Below are positions 1-9,658 of a stretch of DNA of 64,000 nt, piece after piece (positions within the stretch are counted from its first letter, which is position 1; each line of letters begins with the position of its first letter). The notes under the pieces are model-generated. The model ran no database searches. It saw nothing but the letters and a program-made list of their open reading frames with translations, and was not told the origin of the DNA. Both the position numbers and the translations under genes were made by a program. The stretch covers positions 124,001 through 188,000 of the forward strand of contig JASISA010000023.1 of the NCBI GenBank assembly GCA_031771865.1, read 5' to 3'. The DNA is from Nothophaeocryptopus gaeumannii. Taxonomy: Eukaryota; Ascomycota; Dothideomycetes; Mycosphaerellales; Mycosphaerellaceae.

Positions 1-1
1 G

Positions 2-46
2 ATCGCAGACATTGTCGGCACGTCCAAGAAGTTGTTCGACGCGTGA
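2..46 (+). CDS. 3' end of an unidentified gene (partial)
   Basis: The left edge carries 14 open codons followed by TGA at 44-46. The frame ends in IADIVGTSKKLFDA, which looks protein-like, but 14 residues are too few to name a family. The gene would run in from the left of the window on the plus strand. It could equally be a chance open stretch. Confidence 0.3.
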   Translation: MADIVGTSKKLFDA

Positions 47-461
47 CGGTGTTGAAGGTGTAGATCGCCTTCCAAGGCGATATGAGTGATTTCATCGCAT
101 CGTATTTGTATCGGTATATGCCTCTGAATAGGCAATGTGGTGTTGTAATGGAACATACAAAAACAAAGGGAGTTTCACAGAGTTTGGACGACATCATGGA
201 GATCGGCACCCGGTGCTTCGGTCCGTCAGGGAAGATCTCGGAATCAACAAGGCACGTGCGTCTGAAGAAAGCAGATAGCCTGGACTGAGGTATTGTATAT
301 TGTACTCATGCTCGATCTTTGTCTCATTTGATAGTCTATCTGGTGTCTGCAGTCAACTCTTCGCGAGTCCTGTCGTGCCCAGTGCTATGCAGAAGCAATC
401 AAAGAGTCATAAAGTCAGGCTCATACAGCGAGCCAACTCCCGATGCATGCTCTGCGTGCTG
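47..461. other. Intergenic, no feature recognised
   Basis: Only short overlapping ORFs on both strands without protein-like composition. Probably 3' flanks of the convergent partial gene on the left and the minus-strand genes on the right. Confidence 0.4.
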
Positions 462-779
462 CTACTTCATCTTCTCATGCTTCGTCAGATATCCCATAGG
501 ATAATCTATGCTCGTTCTCACACCGGTAACGCCATCGCTAATGCAGTTGTAAAACATGGGCTCTTCTGGAAATTGCTTCCGCAGGCTTGGACAGTCTGGG
601 TTGACGCAAGCGCACCAGTTGTTAGTGATCCGGTAGCATTTCCAGGTCATCCAAAATCCGGTACCGCCCTGGTAGAAGCAGTAGAGTATGAAGCCAAAAA
701 GCAAGGCTAAGATGCTGAGGACCAAGATGGCCGTGTATGGGCTGCTGAATTCCCAAGCGAGATACCTTGCGCCACACAT
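462..779 (-). CDS. Small cysteine-containing single-pass membrane protein (hypothetical)
   Basis: An ORF of 105 residues read from the ATG at 779. One hydrophobic segment (about residues 14-36, SPYTAILVLSILALLFGF...) is followed by a Cys-rich soluble part with cysteines near residues 48, 57, 59, 64 and 78, and a basic C-terminus. No family is recognised. It begins 48 nt downstream of the UBC9 stop on the same strand, so it may be only open 3'-UTR sequence. Its ATG also lies inside a possible UTR intron (766-828). The composition looks protein-like, but existence as a separate gene is uncertain. Confidence 0.35.
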   Translation of the reverse strand: MCGARYLAWEFSSPYTAILVLSILALLFGFILYCFYQGGTGFWMTWKCYRITNNWCACVNPDCPSLRKQFPEEPMFYNCISDGVTGVRTSIDYPMGYLTKHEKMK

Positions 780-827
780 GTTAGTGGAGGTTTCTCGATG
801 CAAGCTTGCCAAGCGTCGACTGACTTA

Positions 828-1417
828 CTACGGCGCTGGGTTATCCTTCACGACCTGGCGAACCCGCTTCTCGTAGGCAACCCTGTCCTTCTTGAACAAG
901 TTGTAGGCATCAGCCTGAGCGGGCGACTCTGGGTTGACCTCATCGAGCAACATCTGAATGCCAAGCAGGATCTCCTTGATGGTGATTGCGGGCTTCCAAC
1001 CTTCCTCCTCGTTCAAGATCGATAAGCAGACGGTGCCGGATGGATAGACGTTCGGGTGAAAGAGCGGCGGCACGAACTTGCACTTAGGTGGCTTCGTGGG
1101 GTACTCTGTGCCTCAGTCAGTCACTGTGCTCACTTGCAGCTTTTGGGTGGTCTTCACTTTGCTCACCGTCAGGGAACTGCATCTCGAGCTTGAAGAGTCC
1201 ACCCTCCCAGATCGTCTTGTCCTTGCCTGGAATCGCGCAGTCCCACTTCTTCAGATCAAGCACACCTTGTGTGTTCTTCGTTGGTCGCGCGACGAAACCG
1301 AAGGGGTGATCTTTGCGCCATTGCTTGCTGTGACAGTATTAGTGCCCGGCTATCTCCAAGAGTGGAGTTGATGTATGCGTACCGCTCTTCTTGCAGTCGC
1401 GAGATAGTGAGCGACAT
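828..1417 (-). CDS. ubc9: SUMO-conjugating enzyme E2 (Ubc9/Hus5)
   Basis: Transfers SUMO from the E1 (Aos1-Uba2) to target lysines, mainly in the nucleus. Exons read on the minus strand: 1417-1383, 1327-1167, 1105-828, giving 157 residues, the usual Ubc9 length. The N-terminus MSLTISRLQEERKQWRKDHP is typical. The E2 HPN motif is followed by the catalytic Cys at about residue 92 (HPNVYPSGTVCLSILNEEEGW). The C-terminus YEKRVRQVVKDNPAP matches fungal Ubc9. Both introns have GT-AG borders and restore frame exactly. The G of the TAG stop is also the first base of a perfect GTAAGT donor-like sequence, discussed in the findings. The gene is divergent from PEX19 across about 500 bp. Confidence 0.95.
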
Positions 1418-1918
1418 GTTGTTGGTCGTGTGTGATCGTTCACAGTAGATGCGATCAGTGGGGTGTGCAAAGCGGAAGCGGATGTGGAGGTTGTTTGATA
1501 GAGCGTCGTTGGCACAGGCAGACGGGCTTTTATCCAGTCCGGCTCGCACCTGCCAAACCTCACCTGTCATGCATGTGCTCCGGCAGAAGTGAAGTGAAGA
1601 AAGTCGCATTGCACAGAACCTCACTCCCTCAAGAACATCGGGAAGGCGAGACAAAGCTCGGACCCGAAAGCAATCAATGCGGCAGCATGTGGGGCAGGCA
1701 CGATGCCGCGGCCGGTCCACATTCAACTTGATCCGACTCTGCGGTAAGGACACACGCAATCATTCACTTACTCACTTTCGGCTTGTTTCAGATGCATGTG
1801 ATTCTGCCGATGAGTCGCATGTGACGAGTCGCTAAGGCCTAATTGAAGGCATACAAGACTCACTCCAGTCCCCAACTACCCCGCGCCTGGTGGACTACAC
1901 GTTTCACGATCGATCACC
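1418..1918. promoter_or_regulatory. Shared divergent promoter region, UBC9/PEX19
   Basis: About 500 bp between the start codons of UBC9 (minus) and PEX19 (plus). It must hold both promoters and 5' UTRs. The ORFs seen here are unlike proteins and overlap one another. I do not identify a specific factor site. Confidence 0.5.
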
Positions 1919-2941
1919 ATGGCAGACAAGCCACGGCAAGAAACAACGACACACGCTCCGGACCCAGACGAAGACGACCTTGACGATCTCGACGATGTGC
2001 TAGATTCCTTCCAACAGACGAACATCTCCAAATCAAAAGACACCGAGCCGACCTCTTCTACAGCACCCACAACAGCCCCCGCCGCATCTGGCCCCGGCAG
2101 ACCAGCAGAATCCAAAGATGGCCCCGTCGAAGGAGACTTCGCGAAACAGCTCCAAGTCGGGATGTCAAGCCTCATATCCGAGCTCGACGCCAACCCCGAA
2201 ATGCAAGCCGAATTCGAAAAGATGATGCAAGAGCTCGTAGCAGCCGGAGCAGCAGGAAGCGATCAAGCTGCAGGAGAGCATCTAAAAACTGCAGCTGAAG
2301 CAGCTCCAAAATCACCAGAAGAGGAAAAGACGAAATCAGCAAGTGGGAGCAAAAAAGGAGCCAAGCCAGACGACTTCCAGGACACAATTCGCAAAACAAT
2401 GGAACGAATGGCAACCTCCGACTCCACCGCCAAAGCCTCCACCACCTCCCAACCATCTGAAGAGGATCTCCTCGCGCAAATGATGCGCGAACTCACCGAG
2501 GGAGGAGGCGGGGAAGGAGGAGAAGAAAGCTTCAACGCCATGCTCATGAACATGATGGCACACCTCACAAACAAAGAGATCCTCTACGATCCTATGAAGG
2601 AATTGCATGACAAGTTTCCTGCGTGGTTGGAGAGTCATAAGGACAGTGAGAAGAGCGAGGATTTGGAGAGGTATCGGGAACAGCAGAGGTTGGTGGGGGA
2701 GATTGTGGGGAGGTTTGAGAGGAAGGGGTATAGTGACGAGGATGAGGAGGATCGGGAATACATAGTGGAGAGGATGCAAAAGGTATGTTTTGGAAGTGAG
2801 AGGGACTGAAAAGGAGAGGTGTACTAACGATTCCCTTCCCAGATGCAAGCCGCCGGCTCACCACCCTCCGATCTTGTCGGCGATATGAGCGCCGCGCAGG
2901 AAGCGCTTGGGGATCTGGAAGGTGGATGTCCAACTCAGTAA
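1919..2941 (+). CDS. pex19: Peroxisomal membrane protein import receptor Pex19
   Basis: Cytosolic chaperone and receptor that brings membrane proteins to Pex3 on peroxisomes. Exons 1919-2782 and 2843-2941 give 320 residues. The N-terminus is acidic (DPDEDDLDDLDDVLDSF), as in the Pex3-binding part of the family. The central and C-terminal part carries Pex19 sequence (EILYDPMKELHDKFPAWLE, then RYREQQRLVGEIV). The 60-nt intron has donor GTATGT, branch site TACTAAC at 2822-2828 and acceptor CCCAG, and is in phase 0. Exon 2 ends in CPTQ, a CaaX farnesylation box, at the last four residues. Without splicing the ORF would end in CFGSERD and lose the lipid-anchor signal, which supports the intron. 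Confidence 0.95.
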
Positions 2942-3232
2942 TTGCAACGACACTAAAGACAAATTCTTGGGATTGTGAGCAATTTGGAATGATTCAAAGG
3001 TCTGGACTTTTCTCTGCTACTTCTGCTTAGGCGGCATATGCTGTACATCTGTGATACCCATCTGGAGACGATGTGATTCATCATAGCTCCACGCCCTCTT
3101 CAACAGCATATCTATTGTACGCAATTGATCTCGAAAAGCAAAAATTCATCGGTCCCGTTTCCGCCAACGCCGCGCTAACATGGCCAGAATTTATCACTGA
3201 AGAAGTTGTTCATTCCTTGTGGAATCGTTCGG

Positions 3233-4105
3233 TCATGACATATCCATCTCTTCGCCATCCGGATACTTCACGTCCATGCCTTGCTGCTGCTGCTGATGTC
3301 CTTGCTGGCTCAACACTTCTGAAAACAGCGCATCATAATCCGCATCGTCGCTCCAGAAACTCGTATCGTCTTCTCGATCCATGGCGTCCGCGTCACCCCG
3401 GGCTTGCGTCTGAGTGTCTGATTGATGCTGCTCTCCAGGCATCAACTCCAAGAGCGCCTCCAACTCCCCCTCTTCATCCCGCAGAAACTCCTCCACTTCT
3501 TCCTCTGGCACCGGGTTCGCTGAGCTGAAGATCTGCATCTGACTTCCAACTCCCCCATAGCCTGGCAAATCGTACTCATTCGTCTCTTCCTCCCCGACCT
3601 CATCTTGCGACGCGACAATCGCAGCCTCCCTTGCCCTCTCATCCTCCCAAGCGCGTTGTCGTCTCATGAATTCCAGTCGCATCATATCCTGCCCTCTACT
3701 CTCGAAACGTGCCGCATCGCGTTGATCTTGCACCTTTCTCAAATACGCCCCTCTCCTCTGCCCTCTCAACTCCTCTGCTTTCAGTATCGGAGCTTTCTTC
3801 ACAGCTCGTTGACTGTATGGTATTCTCGCGGATGTCGCGTTCGCGTTTGTGCTAGTAGCGTTGTTCGTGCTGGCGGATATGGACGGCGTATTCTCATCAT
3901 ACGCTGGACCTGAATCTTTGCATCTCGGTGTTTTCGCGCTCGCGTTTAGTTCTTCTGCCATGTATCCGTATCCTCCGTATCCTACACCGGGGTAGTGGCG
4001 GCCATGGATATTTGCGCTTCGCGGGGAGAGCGGGGATGGGACTGCTGGGAGGTATGCGTATTTGCTCGGCGAGGAAGAGGGCATCAGCTGATGCGCGGCG
4101 AGCAT
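3233..4105 (-). CDS. Conserved hypothetical protein with charged helical core and Q-tract
   Basis: Intronless ORF of 290 residues. The N-terminal 100 residues are low complexity (Ser/Pro/Gly/Tyr). A basic, probably helical core follows at about residues 100-170 (YSQRAVKKAPILKAEELRGQ, then RRGAYLRKVQDQRDAARFES and MMRLEFMRRQRAWEDERARE). An acidic C-terminus includes SFWSDDADYDALFSEVL and a run of five glutamines. The core resembles fungus-specific hypothetical proteins I have seen, but I know no function for them. No signal peptide or membrane segment. It lies downstream of the PPR gene on the same strand, 241 bp away. Confidence 0.7.
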   Translation of the reverse strand: MLAAHQLMPSSSPSKYAYLPAVPSPLSPRSANIHGRHYPGVGYGGYGYMAEELNASAKTPRCKDSGPAYDENTPSISASTNNATSTNANATSARIPYSQRAVKKAPILKAEELRGQRRGAYLRKVQDQRDAARFESRGQDMMRLEFMRRQRAWEDERAREAAIVASQDEVGEEETNEYDLPGYGGVGSQMQIFSSANPVPEEEVEEFLRDEEGELEALLELMPGEQHQSDTQTQARGDADAMDREDDTSFWSDDADYDALFSEVLSQQGHQQQQQGMDVKYPDGEEMDMS

Positions 4106-4346
4106 GATTTTGCGTCGGATCGAGAGTGCAATGAATGGTGGTGGGAGAGATGGGAAGTGGAAGTGGAAGTTGATGTTCGGCTTTGTCGAGGCTTTGATGA
4201 CGCGAAGCGCGTAGCGTGTCCGGACCGAGGATTATCCGAGACGCTCGGATCATGCTTGCATGCGTGTCACAGGTGACGGGAAGTAGGTACTTCTAGCGGG
4301 GACGCGAATGAGCATTAAAGCATTTGAAGAAGCGCAAAGTTGGGTA

Positions 4347-6809
4347 TCATTGTTTGTGTACATTGTTCTCAATATGCGTATCATCCGCAAAATCGTGGAA
4401 GTACTGCTCTGCAACCTCCTCCTGGCGGTCCTCGATTTTGGGTGGATCTACCTTCTCAAGCTTGGCTTCTATCGATCCCTTGATCTCCGACGTGAAGTCC
4501 ATCGCCATCGCTCCCCTCTGCTTTCTGGCCTCTTGCTCAAGCTTAGCCTGATCTTTGAGACGCTGGATGTTGCTGGTCGTCCACTGATCCCATGTGTGCC
4601 CGTCAGCCTCGAGCCTTCGCAGCGTATCGAGTGTGCCCTCGAGATCTTGTTTCGCAGCATAGCCTCCGACCAGGGAGTTGTAGGTGACACGATTCGGCTG
4701 GATGCCTTTCTTCAACATGTAGCAAAGCACTTGCTCGGCCAATCCCATTTGCCCGTGCCTGGCAAATCCATGCAAGAATATGGACCATGTTTGTTGTGTT
4801 GGCTTGCACTGCTGAATCAGAGCTCTCGGATCTGACGGCCGTTGCATGTCCTTGACTAGCTGAGCCGCATACAGTAGGCCCTTCTTGGATTTGACGAAGA
4901 TGTTTAAGAATGCGTTGAATACATAATCCTCCTCAATCATCGATGCGAAGGGCTCAACACCAGCTTCCACCAGCTTTTTGAACCGCTGATACAAATCGTT
5001 CGCCGGCTTTGTCAGCTCACTGCGCGCGTACATCTGCTCCAAGTATGTCACGAGGATGATATGGATAGCTTGTCGCGTTGGCGCCGGCCTTGGGTTCTCT
5101 GGATGGCTGAGCGCTGAGAGCTTGGGAAGCGGGAGACCAAGCCATTCCAAAGGAGCCAGATCGCAGAGCTGCGCGTAAGCATCGACTACTGTCTCAAAAG
5201 CCTTCTCCGGATGATGCTTCATGTGATGCAGTGCCAAGCAGTGCAGGATCTCATTGACAATGACCGAGTCGCGAGAAATGTCCACATTCTCGATCGCGCT
5301 CCTGATGACTTCGTTGAGCAGCTCAGCGTTGTCGACATCATGCTTGCAGCACTTGAGCAGGATGGCATACGTATAGGCGTCCCCTTTCAGGCCATGGTCT
5401 ACCAGAGAGTGATAAACTTCCATTGCGGTATTTCCATCGCCTGCCTCCACTGCGTTGAGCATGATGATGTTTGCGATGATGTTATTGAGCGGAAATCCGA
5501 CTTTCAACAGATGGTCGAGTATTCGCAAACACACTCGAAGGCCACCAGGCTGACGGCTAGCTCGACGCAGCAGAGTCGCACAGTTACTACGAAATGCATA
5601 CCAATCCAGAGGTGCCCCACGGGCCTTGGCTTCCAGGATACAGTCCAGAGCTTGGTCGAACTGGTCACGTTTGGAAAGAACAGAAGCGAAGTGAAGAATT
5701 GTCGGCCATTTCGTAGCACGATTATCGCTGGCATGCTTATAAAGCTCCTGAAGTTGCGAATCGCTGCAGTGTTGCATAATCACGCGGTAGAACGCTTGTA
5801 TTAAACGCAAATTTTCGCGTTGTCGTAAGCTCAGAAAGACGTTGACCAGGGATTTCAACCCAGAGCTGTCGTTCTTCTCGGAAAAATACCACGCCAGATA
5901 TGACAGGGACTGTGCTAATACCGGCGGAGGCGGGCTGATGGTGCTGCTATAGCGACGTAGAAGCAGCAAAGCATTGGCAGGCTCATTGTGCATAAACCAT
6001 ATCATGACACAACACCACTGCTGTCTTGTGAGCTTCATGAATGCTACAGGAGCTGGCCCGACAGGGGGTGGCTCAAGAAGACTCTTTCGAACGCGATTGA
6101 TGAGCGCTGTAATGTTGAATGTTAAATTAAGCGGTCCTTCGATCCTTTGGTGGTTTTTATTCCCCTTTCCGAATGGCCAAATCAATCGGTCATAATTAGG
6201 ATACCAGAATCGGCCCCAGTAATATGGCACCAGTATCTGGGAAGGGTTCGCCTGTGTTTTGAGAAATACCTCTCGAAGTTTCGATGGCCTTTGCGCTCTC
6301 CTCAATCCACCGATCGATATGTTCTGCGTTCCAGGTATGCTTGAGCGGATGCTTCGTCGTTTGGGTTGTGCTGCGAGCCCAGTTGACTTCACAGTGTTCG
6401 AAGCTTGTCCCATAGGCGAACGCGAAGCGACATATCGAGGTCTGAGGGTCTGTAGAGAAGCATCCTGACCTTTCCTCCGCCGTCGCACCTTTGCAACCGA
6501 TCCAGAGGGAGTGCCATTCAGCTGCACAGGTTCCCCTGCGTCTAGCTTCTTATCCAGCTTATCTTGCTGCGAGTCGCTTTGCTCCCGTTCCGACTTCTCA
6601 GACTTGACCGTATGATCTGAATAAACAGATTCAGTGGAAATCTTGAAAAGATCTAGTGGAACATCATCTTTGTGCACGCCTTCGACTGCGGTGCCGTATC
6701 GTCGGCCTGGGGAGGTACACCATGGTGACGAGATCGCTCGGGGATGGAGAAGTCGTGATGTGTTGTGATTACGGCAAAGCGTCCGGATGGCGAGGTAACA
6801 TAGTGGCAT
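4347..6809 (-). CDS. Pentatricopeptide repeat (PPR) protein, mitochondrial
   Basis: Probably binds organellar RNA and acts in mitochondrial RNA processing or translation, as fungal PPR proteins generally do. The intronless ORF encodes 820 residues. The Arg-rich, acid-poor N-terminus (MPLCYLAIRTLCRNHNTSRL) is a plausible mitochondrial presequence. Low-complexity charged sequence follows to about residue 170. From about residue 270 there are helical repeats, clearest near the C-terminus: AEQVLCYMLKKGIQPNRVTY then NSLVGGYAAKQDLEGTLDTL, a textbook PPR pair. The exact orthologue is not recognised. The start is 214 bp from the divergent Cwf18-type gene. Confidence 0.85.
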   Translation of the reverse strand: MPLCYLAIRTLCRNHNTSRLLHPRAISSPWCTSPGRRYGTAVEGVHKDDVPLDLFKISTESVYSDHTVKSEKSEREQSDSQQDKLDKKLDAGEPVQLNGTPSGSVAKVRRRRKGQDASLQTLRPRYVASRSPMGQASNTVKSTGLAAQPKRRSIRSSIPGTQNISIGGLRRAQRPSKLREVFLKTQANPSQILVPYYWGRFWYPNYDRLIWPFGKGNKNHQRIEGPLNLTFNITALINRVRKSLLEPPPVGPAPVAFMKLTRQQWCCVMIWFMHNEPANALLLLRRYSSTISPPPPVLAQSLSYLAWYFSEKNDSSGLKSLVNVFLSLRQRENLRLIQAFYRVIMQHCSDSQLQELYKHASDNRATKWPTILHFASVLSKRDQFDQALDCILEAKARGAPLDWYAFRSNCATLLRRASRQPGGLRVCLRILDHLLKVGFPLNNIIANIIMLNAVEAGDGNTAMEVYHSLVDHGLKGDAYTYAILLKCCKHDVDNAELLNEVIRSAIENVDISRDSVIVNEILHCLALHHMKHHPEKAFETVVDAYAQLCDLAPLEWLGLPLPKLSALSHPENPRPAPTRQAIHIILVTYLEQMYARSELTKPANDLYQRFKKLVEAGVEPFASMIEEDYVFNAFLNIFVKSKKGLLYAAQLVKDMQRPSDPRALIQQCKPTQQTWSIFLHGFARHGQMGLAEQVLCYMLKKGIQPNRVTYNSLVGGYAAKQDLEGTLDTLRRLEADGHTWDQWTTSNIQRLKDQAKLEQEARKQRGAMAMDFTSEIKGSIEAKLEKVDPPKIEDRQEEVAEQYFHDFADDTHIENNVHKQ

Positions 6810-7023
6810 AGGCGGACATCTGGCTGGTGGTGTGATGCAGCATATACGATGGATCGTGCCGAAATGTTTTGGGGAGGTTCGGGGAAGAGGTCCGCAGGTT
6901 GATTCACATGACTCGCGCGGGTTGCAGCTTCCAACAAGATTTCAGTCTTGATTTGACGCGACAACAACATTGAAGCTACAACCACCTGAGGTTGCGCTCA
7001 GCAAAACTCGACACGATCACAAC

Positions 7024-7692
7024 ATGGCCTCAACACAGGCGCTCAGTGCTGCGGCACAGGACCGAAAGGCCCGCCTTGCACAACTCAAGTCGCTGAAGCG
7101 AAAACAACCAGACACGCAGGAAGACCATCAGGAAGCACCTGCGGCCGCAACGAAATCGACAGAGACCACGACCGGCTTGAGCGAAAACCTCACATCTAAG
7201 TACTTGTCCGGACGAAACTATGATGCCGAAACAAGAGGGGCGAAACTGGGATTTGAGGCGGCCCCATCAGAAGGGAGGGAGACACTCGAGAAGAAGGCAG
7301 CTGCGCTCGCAGAAGAGACCAGACGTCAAGCAGAGGAGGAAGCGAAGGCCGACCAGCCTCTCGACCTCTTCAAGCTGCAACCGAAGAAGCCAAATTGGGA
7401 CCTGAAGCGCGACCTCGATCGCAAGCTGGACATCTTGAACGTGCGCACCGATAACGCAATTGCGAGGCTCGTGAGAGAGCGAATATCAAACCAGCAGAAA
7501 ACTGCGCAAGCTAGGGCCGCGCAAGCGGGCACGAATGGAAACGCGAATGGAGATCAGCAGGCCGGGGACAGCGAGGCTGCGGGTATTGAAGGTTCAACGC
7601 TCGTTGAAGCGACGAACGCCAGAGAGCGTGAAGACGAGGAGGAGGCACGCCGAGAACGTGAAGAGGAAGAGGCACTGCTTGACGGCAGCTGA
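7024..7692 (+). CDS. cwf18: Cwf18/CCDC12-type pre-mRNA splicing factor
   Basis: Component of the Prp19/Cdc5-associated spliceosome. It has 222 residues and no intron. The family signature is in the second half: ADQPLDLFKLQPKKPNWDLK, followed by RDLDRKLDILNVRTDNAIARLVRERI. The rest is charged, Ala/Glu-rich and probably coiled coil, with an acidic C-terminus (EEEARREREEEEALLDGS). I chose the ATG at 7024 (context AACATGGCC) because homologues begin shortly before the KARLAQLKSLKRKQ segment; an in-frame ATG at 6970 would add 18 residues. Divergent from the PPR gene with a very short shared promoter. Confidence 0.85.
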   Translation: MASTQALSAAAQDRKARLAQLKSLKRKQPDTQEDHQEAPAAATKSTETTTGLSENLTSKYLSGRNYDAETRGAKLGFEAAPSEGRETLEKKAAALAEETRRQAEEEAKADQPLDLFKLQPKKPNWDLKRDLDRKLDILNVRTDNAIARLVRERISNQQKTAQARAAQAGTNGNANGDQQAGDSEAAGIEGSTLVEATNAREREDEEEARREREEEEALLDGS

Positions 7693-9658
7693 TTCGTATC
7701 ACCAACCATGTGAAACGAATTGGTGGTCAGCATAGTAGTCGGCACACGTGATGAAAATATTGTCTCTAGCCGAGAACTCGAAGAAGTTGGAGGTCCCGGA
7801 GTGCTGCACCCAAGCGCGCTCCGTGGTCCAGGGCATGTTTCATGGGCCGAATCTTTTTTCGTCGGCAGTCGCGGCATGCTCTCAAGCGACATGCATGCGA
7901 TCGCGTGTGCGAAATCGAAAGAGGATGAGCCGGCCACGCACTTTGACAAGCATAGTCTTACAGACAGCCACCCACGGCTGGAAGCGAGAGACCAATGAGG
8001 GGAGGATCACAAGAAAGCTCTCCGCTTGAGGCGTTCGCCGGGAACCGCAAAGATGCGCGATGCATGATGCCGCGATGGCGCATGGCATCGGGGAACGTCT
8101 CAGAGGGCTGTGCTACTGTCAATATTGTTTCAGGCGACCGGCGAGCACTCCGGATGTGGTGTCTCTAAGATGAGACGACAGTGAGCAAACAAGAATATAG
8201 CAACACAGCACGGCGAATGATGTCGATAGCTGGTGTAATAGCGAGATAGCGTTCCCAGGCGCATCTCATTCTGCCAGGTACCCCTTGTCAGCACTCATCA
8301 TGGACATGTAAACGGCAACGATGATGAAAGTATGAGCTGCAAGTTTCCACTGATCGAGGTAAGCGTAGTATTCCCCACAAGTTCATAGGATCCATTCTCC
8401 AGTTGTAGAACACGCTTGCCCTTTTGCAGACCTTGGAGTATTGCGCCTCCGAGTGTTGCGTATGTAGCGAGCCATACAGAAGGCGAGGTCTGACAGCTAG
8501 CTTTGCATGAAGACGGTGGTCCTGGCCCAAGCTCGGAGGCTGCATCTTGTTTGCTTGATCGCCTGGATGCGGTGATGGCACCTTGACGCAAGGCGGATAT
8601 TGCATGCCGTCTATAGATTCCTCCGTCTGTCGTACTTTTCATAGACGAAGTCGAGGAACGAGGATGTGCAGCGCAGCTAGATGTAGAGAGGTGCGATGGA
8701 GGCTGTGATGATCAGATGGTGACAGGATCGGCTGCAGATCGTTGAGGAGATAGAAGTCGACGAGCCAGCGTCGGGCCTTGCGGTTGGGACAAAAGTACAG
8801 GGCGGCCGAGAAAGAAGGTGATGAAAGGAGGTTGCCGCTGATAGCCAGCTGGCGCGCGCAGCAAATGTGAGAGGCGGTGCCAACACTTCTGACGATGATG
8901 GTGGTGAGCCCTGGCCACTGCACGCCCTCGTTATGAGTTGCCCAGCGAAGGTTGAGAGCAGAGTCTGTGCGCCTGAGCGATAGGATAGGACGGTGGTGGG
9001 TACCAGCATCATCGCCAGGTCGCCCAACGTCAAGGCAGAATGCGCTATTTGGGCACAAAGGGTGCGCTGGCCCTGTGCGTGCACGCAGATAGTATACGTA
9101 TTCTCCCGAAGATGCCCTGTCTAGCGGAGCATGCTGCTTCTAGAAGTGAGGTCGAATGTAAGTCGCTGTTCTCGTTACGCTTGGCGGCCTGCCCCAGCGG
9201 AAAGCTGCTGGTCTTTGACTGGTCGATATACTCCCCGCCCTCGCTCTCTTCTTTGCAACTCACTGCGACTCCGCCTTCCACATCTGCCTTGCGTTGCCTT
9301 GCCTTTCCTTATCGACGGCCACTCACTTCTCGACTGTGTACTATACTGACCGTGTGGGATTGGCACGTTGCCAATTGCACAAGCCTCGATCGCACACAGC
9401 AGCGACCAGGCGTCTCGAGTTTCACCGGAAGCCTTGGCCTCAACCGAATCCGTAGGCGCTCTTTGCGCTACGATGATACTTCGCCCGTCACGGCTCGAAA
9501 GGAACTGGTAGCAACGACCGTTCAATGTCCAGCAGGAGCCAGTGCGGGTAGAGAGCGTCGCTGGAGTTTCGCTGGCGATTTTGCGTCGAGCGACTCGATC
9601 ATTAGACGGTTGAGCAGCCGAGTCGTGTTGGGACAAGCATTCGGCGGGCCTGTGAGAC
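7693..9658. other. Long intergenic region, probable kinase promoter and 5' leader
   Basis: Nearly 2 kb with no convincing gene. Many ORFs of 70-210 codons exist on both strands, but they overlap each other and lack protein-like composition. The T/C-rich stretch near 9230-9320 fits a fungal promoter or 5' UTR. A long regulatory 5' leader for the kinase gene is the simplest reading. Confidence 0.4.

Noticed and set aside
8298..9084. Several minus-strand ORFs of 68-139 codons
   Set aside because: They overlap in different frames with no shared features; typical chance ORFs in GC-rich DNA.
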